Positions 42,811 through 53,802 of a stretch of DNA of 64,000 nucleotides are shown here, one piece after another. Origin of the DNA: Myxococcus eversor (GTDB lineage Bacteria; Myxococcota; Myxococcia; Myxococcales; Myxococcaceae); assembly GCF_010894455.1 (NCBI RefSeq), contig NZ_JAAIXY010000001.1, positions 124,001 to 188,000 of the forward strand, in the 5' to 3' direction. How positions within the stretch are numbered: position 1 is the first letter of the stretch; each line of letters opens with the position of its first letter. The position numbers and the translations under genes were made by a program. The notes under the pieces are model-generated. The model was not told the origin of the DNA. It was given only the letters and a program-made list of their open reading frames with translations, and did not search any database.

Positions 42811-43944
42811 ATGGCCCGCTCCGCGTCTCGCACCATCGCCCTGGTCGTCCTCGTCGCAGTCCTGCTGTGCAGTGCCGCCGCGGCGGCCGGGGCGTGGCGC
42901 TACTTCCACAAGAATCCGCAGAACCCCGTCGTCCGCCTGGACGAGTACGTCACCATGGGTTGGGTGGCGTGGGACTCGAGCTGGTACATGCGGATTGCCC
43001 AGGAGGGCTACCAGTACACGCCGGGCGAGCAGAGCTCGGTGGCCTTCTTCCCGCTCTATCCGCTGCTCATCCGCGCGGTGGAGACGCTGGGGCCCAACGT
43101 CTATCAGGCCGGGGTGCTGATAACGCTGCTGTGTGGCCCGCTGGCGCTGCTCATGTTCACGCGCTGGGCGAAGCTGCTGACGGATGACGACACGGCGCTC
43201 AAGGCCGGGCTGCTGATGGCGATGTATCCCTTCACCATGTACTTCTACGGCGCCATGTACTCGGACGCGCTGTTCGTCCTGCTGGTGGTGTCGGCCTTCC
43301 TGTTGTTGGAGAAGGGGCACCTGGCGCCCGCGGTGCTGGTGGCGGCGGTGGCGACGGCGGCGCGGCCGGTGGCCCCCGCGGTGGTGCTGGGGTTGTTGGT
43401 GCGGCGGCTGGAGTGGAAGCACGCCCGGGGCGAGAAGTGGGGCGTGGTGGACTTCATGCCGGTGCTCTCGGGGTTGGGCTTCGGTTGTTACATGCTCTTC
43501 CTGTGGCACAAGTTCGGAGACCCGTTCGCGTTCGTGAAGGTGCAGGGCGCGCAGGGCTGGGAGCAGACCCCCGGCTGGCACACATGGCTCAAGGTGAGCT
43601 GGTTCGAGCGCGTGGTGCTGAATCCCTCGGACAAGCGCGAGGCATTCCGACTGGCGGCGCACGCGTTCTTCACCTTCCTGGCGCTGGCGCTGGTGTGGCC
43701 CACGCGCAAGCTCTTGGGGTGGGGCTATGCGGTGTATGTGCTGGCGATTGTCGGCCTGCCCGCGTGGTCCACGAAGGACTTCATGGGCATGGGGCGATAT
43801 CTGCTGTCCTCGTTCCCGGTGTTTCTCACGGGAGCGCTGTTGTTGAGGCAGCGGCCTCGGGTGCTCCAGGGTGCGCTGGCGGTGGGTGCGGTGTCGCTGC
43901 TCGTGTTGTCCTGGGCCTTTGGCGCGGACTACTACATCTCATGA
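42811..43944 (+). CDS. PIG-V-like polytopic mannosyltransferase (GT-C fold)
   Basis: 377 residues with about 9-10 membrane segments. The motif WDSSWYMRIAQEGY shortly after the first segment, then FFPLYPLLIRAVE, is the pattern of PIG-V-type (GPI mannosyltransferase 2) GT-C enzymes, where the acidic residue in the first periplasmic loop is catalytic. Bacterial members use polyprenyl-phosphate sugars to decorate lipids or cell-wall glycans. It overlaps the next gene by 4 bases (ATGA), so the two are coupled. Donor and acceptor are unknown. Confidence 0.8.
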   Translation: MARSASRTIALVVLVAVLLCSAAAAAGAWRYFHKNPQNPVVRLDEYVTMGWVAWDSSWYMRIAQEGYQYTPGEQSSVAFFPLYPLLIRAVETLGPNVYQAGVLITLLCGPLALLMFTRWAKLLTDDDTALKAGLLMAMYPFTMYFYGAMYSDALFVLLVVSAFLLLEKGHLAPAVLVAAVATAARPVAPAVVLGLLVRRLEWKHARGEKWGVVDFMPVLSGLGFGCYMLFLWHKFGDPFAFVKVQGAQGWEQTPGWHTWLKVSWFERVVLNPSDKREAFRLAAHAFFTFLALALVWPTRKLLGWGYAVYVLAIVGLPAWSTKDFMGMGRYLLSSFPVFLTGALLLRQRPRVLQGALAVGAVSLLVLSWAFGADYYIS

Positions 43945-44609
43945 GCACGCTCCTCGAGCAGGCCTTGGCGCTGTACTCCGGGCTCCCCGCCGCCGAGCGT
44001 TTTCATGTGCATGCGCGTGCGTCGTCCGCGCCGCTGCTCGCGGTGGCCGAGCGGGTGTCGGGTGGCACCGTGGCGGACCTCGGTTGTGGGCACGGTCTGC
44101 TCTCCGCGCTGCTGGCGTTGGCGGAGCCGAGTCGCACGGTGCACGGCGTGGACCCGGACCCGCGCAAGGTGGAGTGGGCGCGCCGGGCGCTGGCGGGAGT
44201 GCCCCAGGTGAAGCTGTCGGAGGGCACGGTGGAGGACGTGCTGGCGCCCGCGCTGCCGGGAGCGTGTGACACGGCGGTGGTGTGCGACGTGCTCTACCTG
44301 CTGCCCGAGGCGAAGTGGCCCGCGTTCCTGCGCACGGTGCACGGGCTGCTCAAGCCAGGAGGGCGCTTCCTGCTGAAGGAGGTGGAAGGGGATGGCTCCT
44401 GGAAGCACCGCAAGGCGCTGGCGCAGGAGTGGGTGATGGTGTCGCTGCTCGGGCGCACGAAGGCGAGCGGTGGAATGGTGCTCAAGCCTCGCGCGGAGAT
44501 GACGGTGCTGCTCGAGGACGCGGGCTTCGTCGTGCGCGACGTGGTGGACCTGGGGCGAGGCTATACGACACCCCATGTGCTCTATGTCGCGGAGGCGAGT
44601 GCTCCGTAG
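43941..44609 (+). CDS. Class I SAM-dependent methyltransferase
   Basis: 222 residues from ATG 43941. The SAM-binding motif I is VADLGCGHGLLSALL, followed by the acidic HGVDPDPRKVEWARR, then CDVLYLLPEAKW and LLKPGGRFLLKEV, all in the usual order. No membrane segment is visible. Coupling to the glycosyltransferase gene suggests methylation of the same lipid or glycan, but the substrate cannot be deduced. Confidence 0.87.
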   Translation: MSTLLEQALALYSGLPAAERFHVHARASSAPLLAVAERVSGGTVADLGCGHGLLSALLALAEPSRTVHGVDPDPRKVEWARRALAGVPQVKLSEGTVEDVLAPALPGACDTAVVCDVLYLLPEAKWPAFLRTVHGLLKPGGRFLLKEVEGDGSWKHRKALAQEWVMVSLLGRTKASGGMVLKPRAEMTVLLEDAGFVVRDVVDLGRGYTTPHVLYVAEASAP

Positions 44610-44618
44610 GTCGTGCCG

Positions 44619-44647
44619 CGACGGAGCAGGGTGGCCGCCTTCCGTCG
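44619..44647. terminator. Weak hairpin between convergent genes
   Basis: CGACGGA (44619-44625) and TCCGTCG (44641-44647) can pair over a 15-base loop just after the methyltransferase stop. It is short and without a T-run; a tentative terminator. Confidence 0.35.
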
Positions 44648-44749
44648 TGAGGTCACGTCCGACGCGGTGCAGGTTGACCGCGCGCTGAGTCTCTGCGGCG
44701 AGCGTCGCGGATGTCATGCCGCGTTGCGGGCTGCTCCCGCTGGTGCGCT

Positions 44750-45598
44750 CTAATTCGCGGAAGCGAGAGTCGCGTAGCTATGGAGCTGGATGCCCCGCTC
44801 GGTGAGGCACGCCCTCACGAGAGGGCTGGTGAGGGCCGCCAGCTCCGCCTGCCAGCCATAGCGCCACGCTGGGTCCTCCGGCACATGCGGAGCGCCCTCA
44901 CCAGGGTGACAACCCAGCTCGAAGTCTCCCGAGGGCAGTGCGTCCAGAGCGGCCAGCAACGCCGCCTCGTCCAGTCGCCCCGCCTCGAACACGCCGCCCG
45001 CGCTCACCCGGCGCACTCCCTGGGCCGCACGAGGCGCGGTGCGCGCCAGCACCGTCAGCAGCGTCGTCTTCAGCGCGGGCCCAGGCGTCCGCAGCCACCG
45101 CATACGGGGCAACGCATCCGGCCAGCGCAACGGCAGCTTCTCCCGCGCGGCCAGTGCCTCCACGAGAGGCCGGATGCCCGGAAGCACATGCAGGTGCTGG
45201 TGCCCATCCAGGTGGTCCACCGCCACGCCCAGCGCGCGCGCCCGCCGCAGCTGCGCGTCCAGCTCCAGCGCCACCTCCTCACGCCGGACCTTCCCCATCA
45301 ACCAGTCCCTCGCGAAGTCCGCCCAGCTCCCGCGCAGCCTTCCCCCGGGCGCCACCGTCCTCACCGCATGCGCGGGAGCGGCCGGAGTCAGCCGGGTGGA
45401 CAGCGCCAGATGCAGCCCCACCGCGAGCCCTTGAGCCCTCGCGCGGTCCGCCGCCTCCGACGCCGTGGGCCCCATCGCCAGCAGCGTGGCGCTGGTGACG
45501 ATGCCCTCGCGATGCGCGCGGAGGATGCCCGCGTCCAGCGACGGGTGCAGCCCCAGGTCGTCCGCATTCACTACGAGGCGCGTGGGGCGTGAAGTCAC
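44750..45598 (-). CDS. YdjC/ChbG-family carbohydrate deacetylase
   Basis: 282 residues. The family motifs are present: VVNADDLGLHPSLDAGI at the N-terminus (catalytic Asp and metal-binding Asp), GLHLALSTRLTPA (His) and the metal motif HLDGHQHLHVLPGIRP. The C-terminus has FELGCHPGEG. Members remove N-acetyl groups from chito-oligosaccharides (ChbG) or hopanoid-linked sugars (HpnK). Ten bases upstream on the same strand is a GT2 transferase, so together they may make and trim a GlcNAc-type glycolipid. It converges with the methyltransferase gene. Confidence 0.87.
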   Translation of the reverse strand: MTSRPTRLVVNADDLGLHPSLDAGILRAHREGIVTSATLLAMGPTASEAADRARAQGLAVGLHLALSTRLTPAAPAHAVRTVAPGGRLRGSWADFARDWLMGKVRREEVALELDAQLRRARALGVAVDHLDGHQHLHVLPGIRPLVEALAAREKLPLRWPDALPRMRWLRTPGPALKTTLLTVLARTAPRAAQGVRRVSAGGVFEAGRLDEAALLAALDALPSGDFELGCHPGEGAPHVPEDPAWRYGWQAELAALTSPLVRACLTERGIQLHSYATLASAN

Positions 45599-45607
45599 GG
45601 CGGGCTC

Positions 45608-46396
45608 TCAGCCCCGCGCCGTGCGGCCGGACACCGTGCGCAGCGGCTGCACCGACGGCGGCAGGCGCACCGGCTGCGTCGGCGGCGCTGGCGTGCGCGT
45701 CTCCGGGTACAGCTTCACCAGCTCCTTCACCATCTTCACGATGACCGACGGCGAGGCCAGCGTGGACACGCCACGCGTGCGCGGGAAGTAATCCACACCC
45801 ATCTGGAACACGCGGAAGCCCTTGCGGATGGCCTTCACCACCAGCTCCGCGTCGATGAACGAGCCCTGGCTCTTGAGCTCCATGGACTCCAGCACCCGGC
45901 GGTGCATCACCTTGAAGCTGAAGTTGACGTCCTTGATCTGGATGTCGAACAACGCGCGGATGAGCATGTTGTAGACGAACGAGTAGACGATGCGCTTGGG
46001 CCCCTCGCTCGTGCGGTCGAACCGGAAGGCGCAAATCATGTCCGCCTCCAGGTAGTCCATCAGGTGCAGTGAGCGCTCCAGCTCCCGCAAATCCCACGGC
46101 AGGTCGATGTCCGAGTAGACGACGATGTCCTTCGTCGACGCCGCCAGCCCCGTGCGCATCGCTCCACCCAGCTTCAGGTTCACCGGATGGTTGATGACCC
46201 GCAGCTGCGGAATCCGCTGCGTCATCGCCTCCGCCAGCTCCTGCGTGCGGTCCGTCGACGCGTCGTTGACGACGATGATTTCGAAGTCGTCCGTCAGCTG
46301 GGAGAGCGCCTCCACCGCGCGCCCCACCGCCCGCTCGACGTAGTCCTCCTCGTTCCATGCGGGAAGGAAGAGGCTGATGCTGGGGTACTTGGCCAC
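45608..46396 (-). CDS. Family 2 glycosyltransferase (dolichol-phosphate mannosyltransferase-like)
   Basis: 262 residues. The GT-A fold is clear: SISLFLPAWNEEDYVERAV, VVNDASTDRTQELAE, NLKLGGAMRTGL and the DxD-type YSDIDLPWD. No terminal membrane segments are visible, so it is a cytosolic, membrane-associated enzyme like DPM1. It probably loads a sugar on polyprenyl phosphate. That product would be the donor for the PIG-V-like transferase at 42.8 kb, which fits the two lying close together. The last 35 residues are Pro/Thr-rich and probably disordered. Confidence 0.88.
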   Translation of the reverse strand: MAKYPSISLFLPAWNEEDYVERAVGRAVEALSQLTDDFEIIVVNDASTDRTQELAEAMTQRIPQLRVINHPVNLKLGGAMRTGLAASTKDIVVYSDIDLPWDLRELERSLHLMDYLEADMICAFRFDRTSEGPKRIVYSFVYNMLIRALFDIQIKDVNFSFKVMHRRVLESMELKSQGSFIDAELVVKAIRKGFRVFQMGVDYFPRTRGVSTLASPSVIVKMVKELVKLYPETRTPAPPTQPVRLPPSVQPLRTVSGRTARG

Positions 46397-46526
46397 GGAG
46401 GACCTCGGGGTACGGGGGGACTGCTCGGGCGGCTCGGTACCAAGCCCCGGGTCCTAAATCAATCATGGGACTCCCACCTGAAATCACCTGTGTGGTACCG
46501 TGGAGTCACCATTTTCCGGGGATACT

Positions 46527-47477
46527 GTGACCATCAGGCCCTGCACCTTGTTGGTGGTGGACGAAGCGGAATCAACCCTGGCCCGGCTGGCGCGGGCGCT
46601 CGGGCCGGACGACTTCTGCCTCCGGCTCGTCTCTCCCGGCCCCGAGGTGGGTCGGCTGGCGCGGGAGGTGGACCTGGTGGTGTGGGTCGCCCGCCCGCCT
46701 GGAGAGCCGCCAGCCCGGGACTGGCTCGACAAACTGCTGGCCCTGGAAGGACCGCCAGGGCCTCCCGTGGTGGTCCTGGCAGATAGGGAAACCCGGGCCT
46801 TTTGGGTGGGTGCGCTGGCCCTGGGTGCCGAGGTCGTCTTTGACCCATGGGATGCGGAAGAACTGCGGGCCCGGGTGGGCAAGAGTCTGCGGACCCAGGC
46901 CCGTCTGACTCAGCTATCCAACCAGGTGGGTGAGCTGCAGCGGCTGTCTTCGACGGATGGTTTGACGGGGGTCCACAACCACCGCCATTTCCAGGAGCGG
47001 CTGCGCGAGGAGTTCCGCCGGGCGCAGCGCTACGACGACCCGCTGGCGCTCATCCTGTTGGACCTGGACCACTTCAAGCAGGTGAACGACAGGCATGGCC
47101 ACACCACGGGGGACGGAGTGCTCCGGGAGGTGGCCGCCACCCTCCAGGCCAGCGTGCGCGAAACGGACCTGGTGGCTCGCTACGGGGGCGAGGAGTTCGC
47201 CGTCCTGCTACCCCGTACCCACCTGACGGGGGCCCTCTCGGTGGCGGAGCGTGTGCGCCGCGATTTGGCGACCTTACGGGTAGGGCCGGATGGAGCACTT
47301 CAAGTCACGGCCTCCCTGGGCGTCTCCAGTTTTCCCCACCGCACCGTCCTCAGCCCCGAGCAGCTCCTGCTCACCGCCGATGAAGCGCTCTACCGGGCCA
47401 AGGACGAGGGGCGGGATCGCATCTGTCTCCACTCTCAAATGCCCCTCTTGCCGCCCTCCTCGTCGCAGGGCGACTGA
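46527..47477 (+). CDS. Diguanylate cyclase with degenerate receiver domain
   Basis: 316 residues from GTG 46527, chosen because GGGGA lies just upstream; GTG 46500 is in frame. Residues about 1-120 have a receiver-like fold (CTLLVVDEAESTLARLARAL) but lack the phosphoacceptor Asp at the end of strand 3 (LVVWVARPPG), so it may be regulated without phosphorylation. A short helix leads to a GGDEF domain with the active-site variant GGEEF (220-224) and a product-inhibition I-site RETD (211-214) five residues before it. It should make cyclic di-GMP from GTP. A possible link to the downstream two-component genes is positional only. Confidence 0.9.
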   Translation: MTIRPCTLLVVDEAESTLARLARALGPDDFCLRLVSPGPEVGRLAREVDLVVWVARPPGEPPARDWLDKLLALEGPPGPPVVVLADRETRAFWVGALALGAEVVFDPWDAEELRARVGKSLRTQARLTQLSNQVGELQRLSSTDGLTGVHNHRHFQERLREEFRRAQRYDDPLALILLDLDHFKQVNDRHGHTTGDGVLREVAATLQASVRETDLVARYGGEEFAVLLPRTHLTGALSVAERVRRDLATLRVGPDGALQVTASLGVSSFPHRTVLSPEQLLLTADEALYRAKDEGRDRICLHSQMPLLPPSSSQGD

Positions 47478-47645
47478 CCTGGGTCAAAGACCCTGGGTTG
47501 ATATTGACCCGGCAATAGGGGATGAGTCTAGGATGACCCCGGCCCCCGATTGTCGGGGAGTCGAATCATCTCGTGATTCCATGGGTTTGCAGTGCCCCAC
47601 CGGCTGGCAAACGCATTGCAAATGTCATGGGACGGAAAGAATCCC

Positions 47646-49222
47646 ATGGGACCCCTCGCCGCACAGCTCCCGAAGCCCGAAGCCGCCCCGCGCGGCCGGC
47701 TGCTGCTCGTGGACGACGAGGAGAACATCCTCAAGTCCATCCGGCGGGTGCTGCGTCGAGGTGACTGGGATATCGAAACCGCGACGGACGCCGAACAGGC
47801 GCTGAGGACGGTGGAGGAGTTCCGTCCCGAGGTCGTCATCTCCGACTTCCGCATGCCCGGCATGAACGGGGTGGAGTTCCTGACGCGGGTGAAGCAGCAG
47901 GAGCCGCGCGCCCAGCGCATCATGCTCACGGGTCAGGCGGACCAGCAGGCCATTGAAGAGGCCATCAACCGCTCCGAAATCTTCCGCTTCATCTCCAAGC
48001 CCTGGAACGACAGCCACCTGGTGCTGACGGTGAAGAGCGCGTTCGAGCAGTACGCGCTGCAGGCGGAGAACGAGCGGCTGTACCGGGTGACGACGGCGCA
48101 GAACGCGGAGCTGAAGCTGCTCAACGCGGACCTGGAGGAGCGCGTCGCGCAGCGCACGCGGATGCTCAGCCAGGCCAAGCGCGAGTGGGAGCTGTCGTTC
48201 GACTGCATGGAGACGCCGCTGTGTGTCGTCCGCGGTCGCGACTTCGCGGTGCGGCGGGCGAACCTGGCGTATGCGCATGTGGCCGGGCGCTCCATCGAGC
48301 AGATTCCGTCGGACGTCGCCTGCTATCGCTACCTCTTCGGCCGCAACGAGCCGTGCACGGGGTGCCCGCTGCCGGCGGCGATGGAGAGTGGCAAGGGCGC
48401 GCGGGGTGAGGTGCAGCAGGGGGGCCGGACGTACGTGGTGGCCGCGTACCCCATGGCGGGGGATGAGCGGGTGGTGTGCACCTATCGCGACGTCACCGAG
48501 GAGCAGGCGATGACGCGCCGGCTCATCGAGACGGAGAAGATGGCGGCGGTGGGGCAGCTGGCGGGGGGCGTGGCGCATGAAATCAACAATCCGCTGGGCG
48601 GAATCCTCGCGTTCGCGCAGCTCATGTCGCGCGACGCGGGCCGCGACGACGCGGACCTGGAATCGTTGGGACTGATTGAAGAGAGCGCGCTTCGCTGCAA
48701 GCGCATCGTCGAGAGCCTGCTGAAGTTCAGCCGGCACAGCCGCGTGGAGGACCGGCGGCTGTTCGACTTGTCGCGCTGCGTGGAAGACGCGGCGGTGCTC
48801 TTCCGCGCGCAAATCAAGGCGACGCCTCGCGCGGTGCTGTCCCTGGGTTTGAAGGAAGGGCTCCCCAAGGTGTACGGGGACCCCGGCACGCTCGCGCAGG
48901 TGGTGCTCAACCTGCTCCAGAATGGCCTTCAGGCGCTGCCCAAGCGCGAAGGCAAGCTGACGCTGGAGACGGGCCGCGAGGGAGACCGCTGCTTCTTCGC
49001 GGTGTCCGACACCGGCTGCGGAATCGAAGAGCGGCACCTGCCGCGCATCTTCGAGCCTTCCTTCACCACCAAACCCCCCGGTGAGGGCACCGGGCTGGGT
49101 CTGTCCATCGCGTACCGCATCGTTCAGGACCACGGGGGCAGCTTCCACGTCGACACCCAGGTGGGCGCCGGCTCCCGTTTCACCGTCTTCCTGCCCATTC
49201 CCCTGCAGCTCGAGAGGTTGCC

Positions 49223-49226
<4 letters not shown>
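47646..49226 (+). CDS. Hybrid sensor histidine kinase (REC-PAS-HisKA-HATPase)
   Basis: 526 residues from ATG 47646; 47622 and 47592 are in-frame alternatives. An N-terminal receiver (LLLVDDEEN, phospho-Asp D67 in SDFRMPG) is followed by a coiled coil (about 150-190: ENERLYRVTTAQNAEL). A PAS-like domain contains a CTGCPL Cys pair. The kinase core has H311 in GGVAHEINNP, the N box LNLLQNGLQAL and G boxes DTGCGI and GTGLGLSI. It has no membrane segment, so it senses a cytosolic signal; the Cys pair hints at redox or metal. Its GTGA overlap with the next gene shows they are partners. Confidence 0.92.
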
Positions 49227-50689
<1,463 letters not shown>

Positions 50690-50690
50690 T

Positions 50691-52022
50691 TCAACCCTCT
50701 TCGCCAGGCTCGCGGACGCGCTCCGCGAGCTGGCGTTGAATCGTCTCGTAGCGCTCGGCCAGCTCCGCCTCGAGCCCGTTCCGGGTGGGGGTGTAGAAGC
50801 GCCGGGCGCGCAGGGCCTCCGGCAGGTAGTCCTCCGGGACGTAGTTGCCCTCGAAGTTGTGCGGGTACTTGTAGCCGCCCCCGTAGCCCAGCGACTTCAT
50901 CAGCTTCGTGGGCGCGTTGCGCAGGTGCAGCGGCACCGGCAGCGCGCCTTCCTTCGTCACGGCCTCGCGCACGGCGGTGTACGCGGCGATGACCGCGTTC
51001 GACTTGGGCGCCAGGGCCAGGTACGTCACGGCCTGGGTGAGGGGCAGGGTGCCCTCGGGCAGCCCCACGAGCTGGAAGGCCTGCAGCGCGTCCACCGCCA
51101 CGCTCAGCGCGCGCGGGTCCGCGTTGCCGATGTCCTCCGAGGCGAAGATGACCATGCGCCGGAGCACGAAGAGGGGGTCCTCGCCCGCCTCCAGCATCCG
51201 CACCATCCAGTACAGCGCGCCGTCCACGTCGCTGCCGCGCATGGATTTGATGAAGGCGCTGATGACATTGTAGTGCTCCTCGCCGCCCTTGTCGTAGAGC
51301 AGCGTCTTCTGCTGGAGCGCCTCCTCCGCGACCTTCCGGTCCACCTTCTCGCCGCCGTGGGCCGCGGCCACCTCCAGGCCGGTGAGGGCCTTGCGCGCGT
51401 CACCGCCGGCCGTGCTCGCGAGGAAGCTCAGCGCGTCCTCCTCCACCACCACCTTGCCGCCCAGGCCTCGTGCGTCCTCGACGGCCCGGCGCAACAGCGG
51501 CACCAGTTCCTCTTCCTCCAGCCCGCGCAGGGTGACGACGCGGCAGCGGGACAGGAGCGCGGCGTTCACCTCGAACGACGGGTTCTCCGTGGTGGCGCCG
51601 ATGAGCGTCACGGTGCCCTTCTCCACGTGGGGCAGCAGGGCGTCCTGCTGCGACTTGTTGAAGCGGTGGATTTCGTCGATGAACAGGAAGGTGCGCTGGC
51701 GATTCAGGTTCCAGCGCTCCTGGGCGCGGGCCACCGTCTCGCGGATGTCCTTCACGCCGGCGAGGACGGCGGACACCGAGTCGAAGGCGGCGCCGGTGGA
51801 GCGGGCCACCAGCCCCGCGAGCGTCGTCTTGCCGGTGCCCGGAGGTCCCCAGAGGATGAGGCTGGGGACCTGGTCGCTTTCGATGGCGCGGCGCAGGAAG
51901 CGACCCTCTCCGGTGATGTGCTCCTGGCCGACGAACTCGTCGAGGGCCCGGGGACGCATCCGCTCCGCGAGCGGCGCCCGGCGGGCCTGCTCCTTCTGGC
52001 CGGCGTGTTCGAAGAGGTCCAT
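50691..52022 (-). CDS. rarA: Replication-associated recombination protein A
   Basis: 443 residues from ATG 52022 (MDLFEHAGQKEQARRAPLAERMRP, the family start); the frame is open upstream to 52094. Walker A GPPGTGKTT, Walker B FLFIDEIHRFNKSQQDALLPHVE, sensor GATTENPSFEVN and the C-terminal tetramer region (KSMRGSDVDGALYWMVRMLEAGEDP) all match RarA/MgsA. It is an ATPase acting at stalled replication forks. The gene is divergent from nadK. Confidence 0.95.
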   Translation of the reverse strand: MDLFEHAGQKEQARRAPLAERMRPRALDEFVGQEHITGEGRFLRRAIESDQVPSLILWGPPGTGKTTLAGLVARSTGAAFDSVSAVLAGVKDIRETVARAQERWNLNRQRTFLFIDEIHRFNKSQQDALLPHVEKGTVTLIGATTENPSFEVNAALLSRCRVVTLRGLEEEELVPLLRRAVEDARGLGGKVVVEEDALSFLASTAGGDARKALTGLEVAAAHGGEKVDRKVAEEALQQKTLLYDKGGEEHYNVISAFIKSMRGSDVDGALYWMVRMLEAGEDPLFVLRRMVIFASEDIGNADPRALSVAVDALQAFQLVGLPEGTLPLTQAVTYLALAPKSNAVIAAYTAVREAVTKEGALPVPLHLRNAPTKLMKSLGYGGGYKYPHNFEGNYVPEDYLPEALRARRFYTPTRNGLEAELAERYETIQRQLAERVREPGEEG

Positions 52023-52139
52023 GGAAGCCCCAAACCTAGCGCCCCGAAGGCCGCCTCGCCGGGGCCTCTGTCTGGTGGGCGGGCCCTCGCGCAAATCAGG
52101 GGAGCGCCCGGGTGCCCGCCTGGATTAAAAAGCCCCCGC

Positions 52140-52985
52140 GTGCAGACCCTCGTCATCGTCGCGAAGAAGGACAACCCGGAGGCGGTGGCGCTGGCGGCGC
52201 GTATCCGGGAGACGTACCCGCACCTCACCGTGCTGGGGGACCGCTCCCTGGCCCATGTCCTGGGCTGGCCTCGGATAGAGGACCGGGAGCTGGCGGCCCG
52301 GGCGGACCTGACGGTGGTGCTGGGAGGCGACGGCACCCTCATCTACGCGGCGCGCCTGTTGGGCGGACGCGGCGTGCCCATCCTCGGCGTCAACCTGGGC
52401 AGCCTGGGCTTCATGACGGAGATTCCCGTGGAGGAGCTGTTCTCCACGCTGGAGGAGGTGCAGGCCGGCCGCTTCCAGGTGGACTCGCGCATGAAGCTGA
52501 CGTGCCGGCTCATCCGCAACGGCAGCGTGCTCATCGAGGACGAAATCCTCAACGACGTGGTCATCAACAAGGGCGCGCTGGCGCGCATCGCCGACCACGA
52601 GACGTCCATCGATGGGGTGCCCATCACCACGTACAAGGCGGACGGCGTCATCCTCGCCACGCCCACGGGCTCCACGGCCTACTCGCTGTCGGCCGGCGGG
52701 CCCATCGTCCACCCGTCGGTGGACTGCACGGTGCTGTCGCCCATCTGCTCGCACGCGCTCACCCAGCGCTCCATCGTCGTGCCGGCGGACCGGGTCATCC
52801 GAATCACCCTGCGCAGCGAGACGGCGGACACGTACCTGACGCTGGACGGACAGACGGGCCACGGGCTGCAGGGCGGCGACTGCATCGAGGTGGTGCGCTC
52901 CGCCAACCGCGTCAACCTGGTGCGCAACCCCCGCGTGGCCTACTTCTCCATCCTTCGCCAGAAGCTCCACTGGGGCGAGCGCTGA
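52140..52985 (+). CDS. nadK: NAD kinase
   Basis: 281 residues from GTG 52140. The catalytic GGDGT motif is at 62-66, followed by LGVNLGSLGFMTEI, LNDVVINKG, the ATPTGSTAYSLSAGGPIV loop and the SPICSHALTQRS region. It phosphorylates NAD to NADP in the cytosol. Length and motif order are standard. It is followed after 16 bases by the DUF218 gene, probably in one operon. Confidence 0.95.
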   Translation: MQTLVIVAKKDNPEAVALAARIRETYPHLTVLGDRSLAHVLGWPRIEDRELAARADLTVVLGGDGTLIYAARLLGGRGVPILGVNLGSLGFMTEIPVEELFSTLEEVQAGRFQVDSRMKLTCRLIRNGSVLIEDEILNDVVINKGALARIADHETSIDGVPITTYKADGVILATPTGSTAYSLSAGGPIVHPSVDCTVLSPICSHALTQRSIVVPADRVIRITLRSETADTYLTLDGQTGHGLQGGDCIEVVRSANRVNLVRNPRVAYFSILRQKLHWGER

Positions 52986-53001
52986 AGGGCCATCGCGTCC
53001 C

Positions 53002-53778
53002 GTGTTCCTGATTCTCTCGAAGGTGCTGGACCTCTTCCTGGCACCCCTGACGTGGGCGTTGCTGCTGCTCGTCGTCGGAGGCGCGCTGCTTCGCCGCAGG
53101 CCCCGGCTCTCCCGGGGGCTCACGCTCGCGGGCCTGGGGGTGCTCTACCTCTTCTCCACCGACGTGGTGTCCACGCTGCTGACGTCCGTGGCGGAGTCGG
53201 GCGCGAAGGACACGTCCGAGCCGGGCGTGACGTACGACGCCGTCATCGTCCTGGGCGGAGGGTTGGACCCGGCCGCCACGGAGCGCACTGGGCGCGTCGA
53301 GTTCAACGCCGCATCGGAGCGTGTGCTGAAGGGCTTCGAGCTGGTGCGCGAGGGGCGCGCTCGCCACGTCTTCATCTCGGGCGGCTCGTTGGACCCGCGT
53401 CCCGAGGCCGTGGTGGAGGCGGACGTGTTGTCGCGCTTGCTTCAAGAGTGGGGCGTGCCTGCGGAGCGCATCGTCACCGAGGGCCGGAGCCGGAACACGC
53501 GGGAGAACGCGCTGGAGTCCGAGCGCATCATCAGCGAGCGGGGCTGGAAGCGGCTGCTCCTGGTGACGAGCGCGGCGCACATGCCTCGCGCCGCGGGCTG
53601 CTTCGCCGCCGTGGGACTGCGGCCGGACACGCTGCCGGTGGACGCGCGGATGCCCGCCACGCGCCCGGGGAGACTGAGCTGGGTGCCCCGGGCGTCCTCC
53701 CTGTCGCAGAGCACGGACGTCCTGCGCGAGCTGGCGGGACGTGTCGTGTATCGACTCCGGGGCTGGACGACGCCGTGA
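53002..53778 (+). CDS. DUF218 (ElyC/YdcF/SanA-like) membrane protein
   Basis: 258 residues from GTG 53002. Two hydrophobic segments (LFLAPLTWALLLLVVGGALL and LTLAGLGVLYLFSTDVVSTLL) anchor it. The DUF218 domain then reads YDAVIVLGGGLDP, HVFISGGS, VTEGRSRNTRENALES and LLLVTSAAHMPRAAGCF. E. coli ElyC of this family affects envelope peptidoglycan and lipid-carrier metabolism. The DUF218 domain is predicted to lie on the periplasmic side. A broad envelope role is likely, no exact reaction is known. Confidence 0.88.
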   Translation: MFLILSKVLDLFLAPLTWALLLLVVGGALLRRRPRLSRGLTLAGLGVLYLFSTDVVSTLLTSVAESGAKDTSEPGVTYDAVIVLGGGLDPAATERTGRVEFNAASERVLKGFELVREGRARHVFISGGSLDPRPEAVVEADVLSRLLQEWGVPAERIVTEGRSRNTRENALESERIISERGWKRLLLVTSAAHMPRAAGCFAAVGLRPDTLPVDARMPATRPGRLSWVPRASSLSQSTDVLRELAGRVVYRLRGWTTP

Positions 53779-53802
53779 CGTCGGCGCCGTCGTCGAGGGC
53801 CC

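Noticed and set aside
50736..52139. Upstream extension of the nadK frame
   Set aside because: The frame is open for 1.4 kb before GTG 52140, but that part is antisense to rarA and unlike NAD kinases. The family N-terminus begins at 52140.
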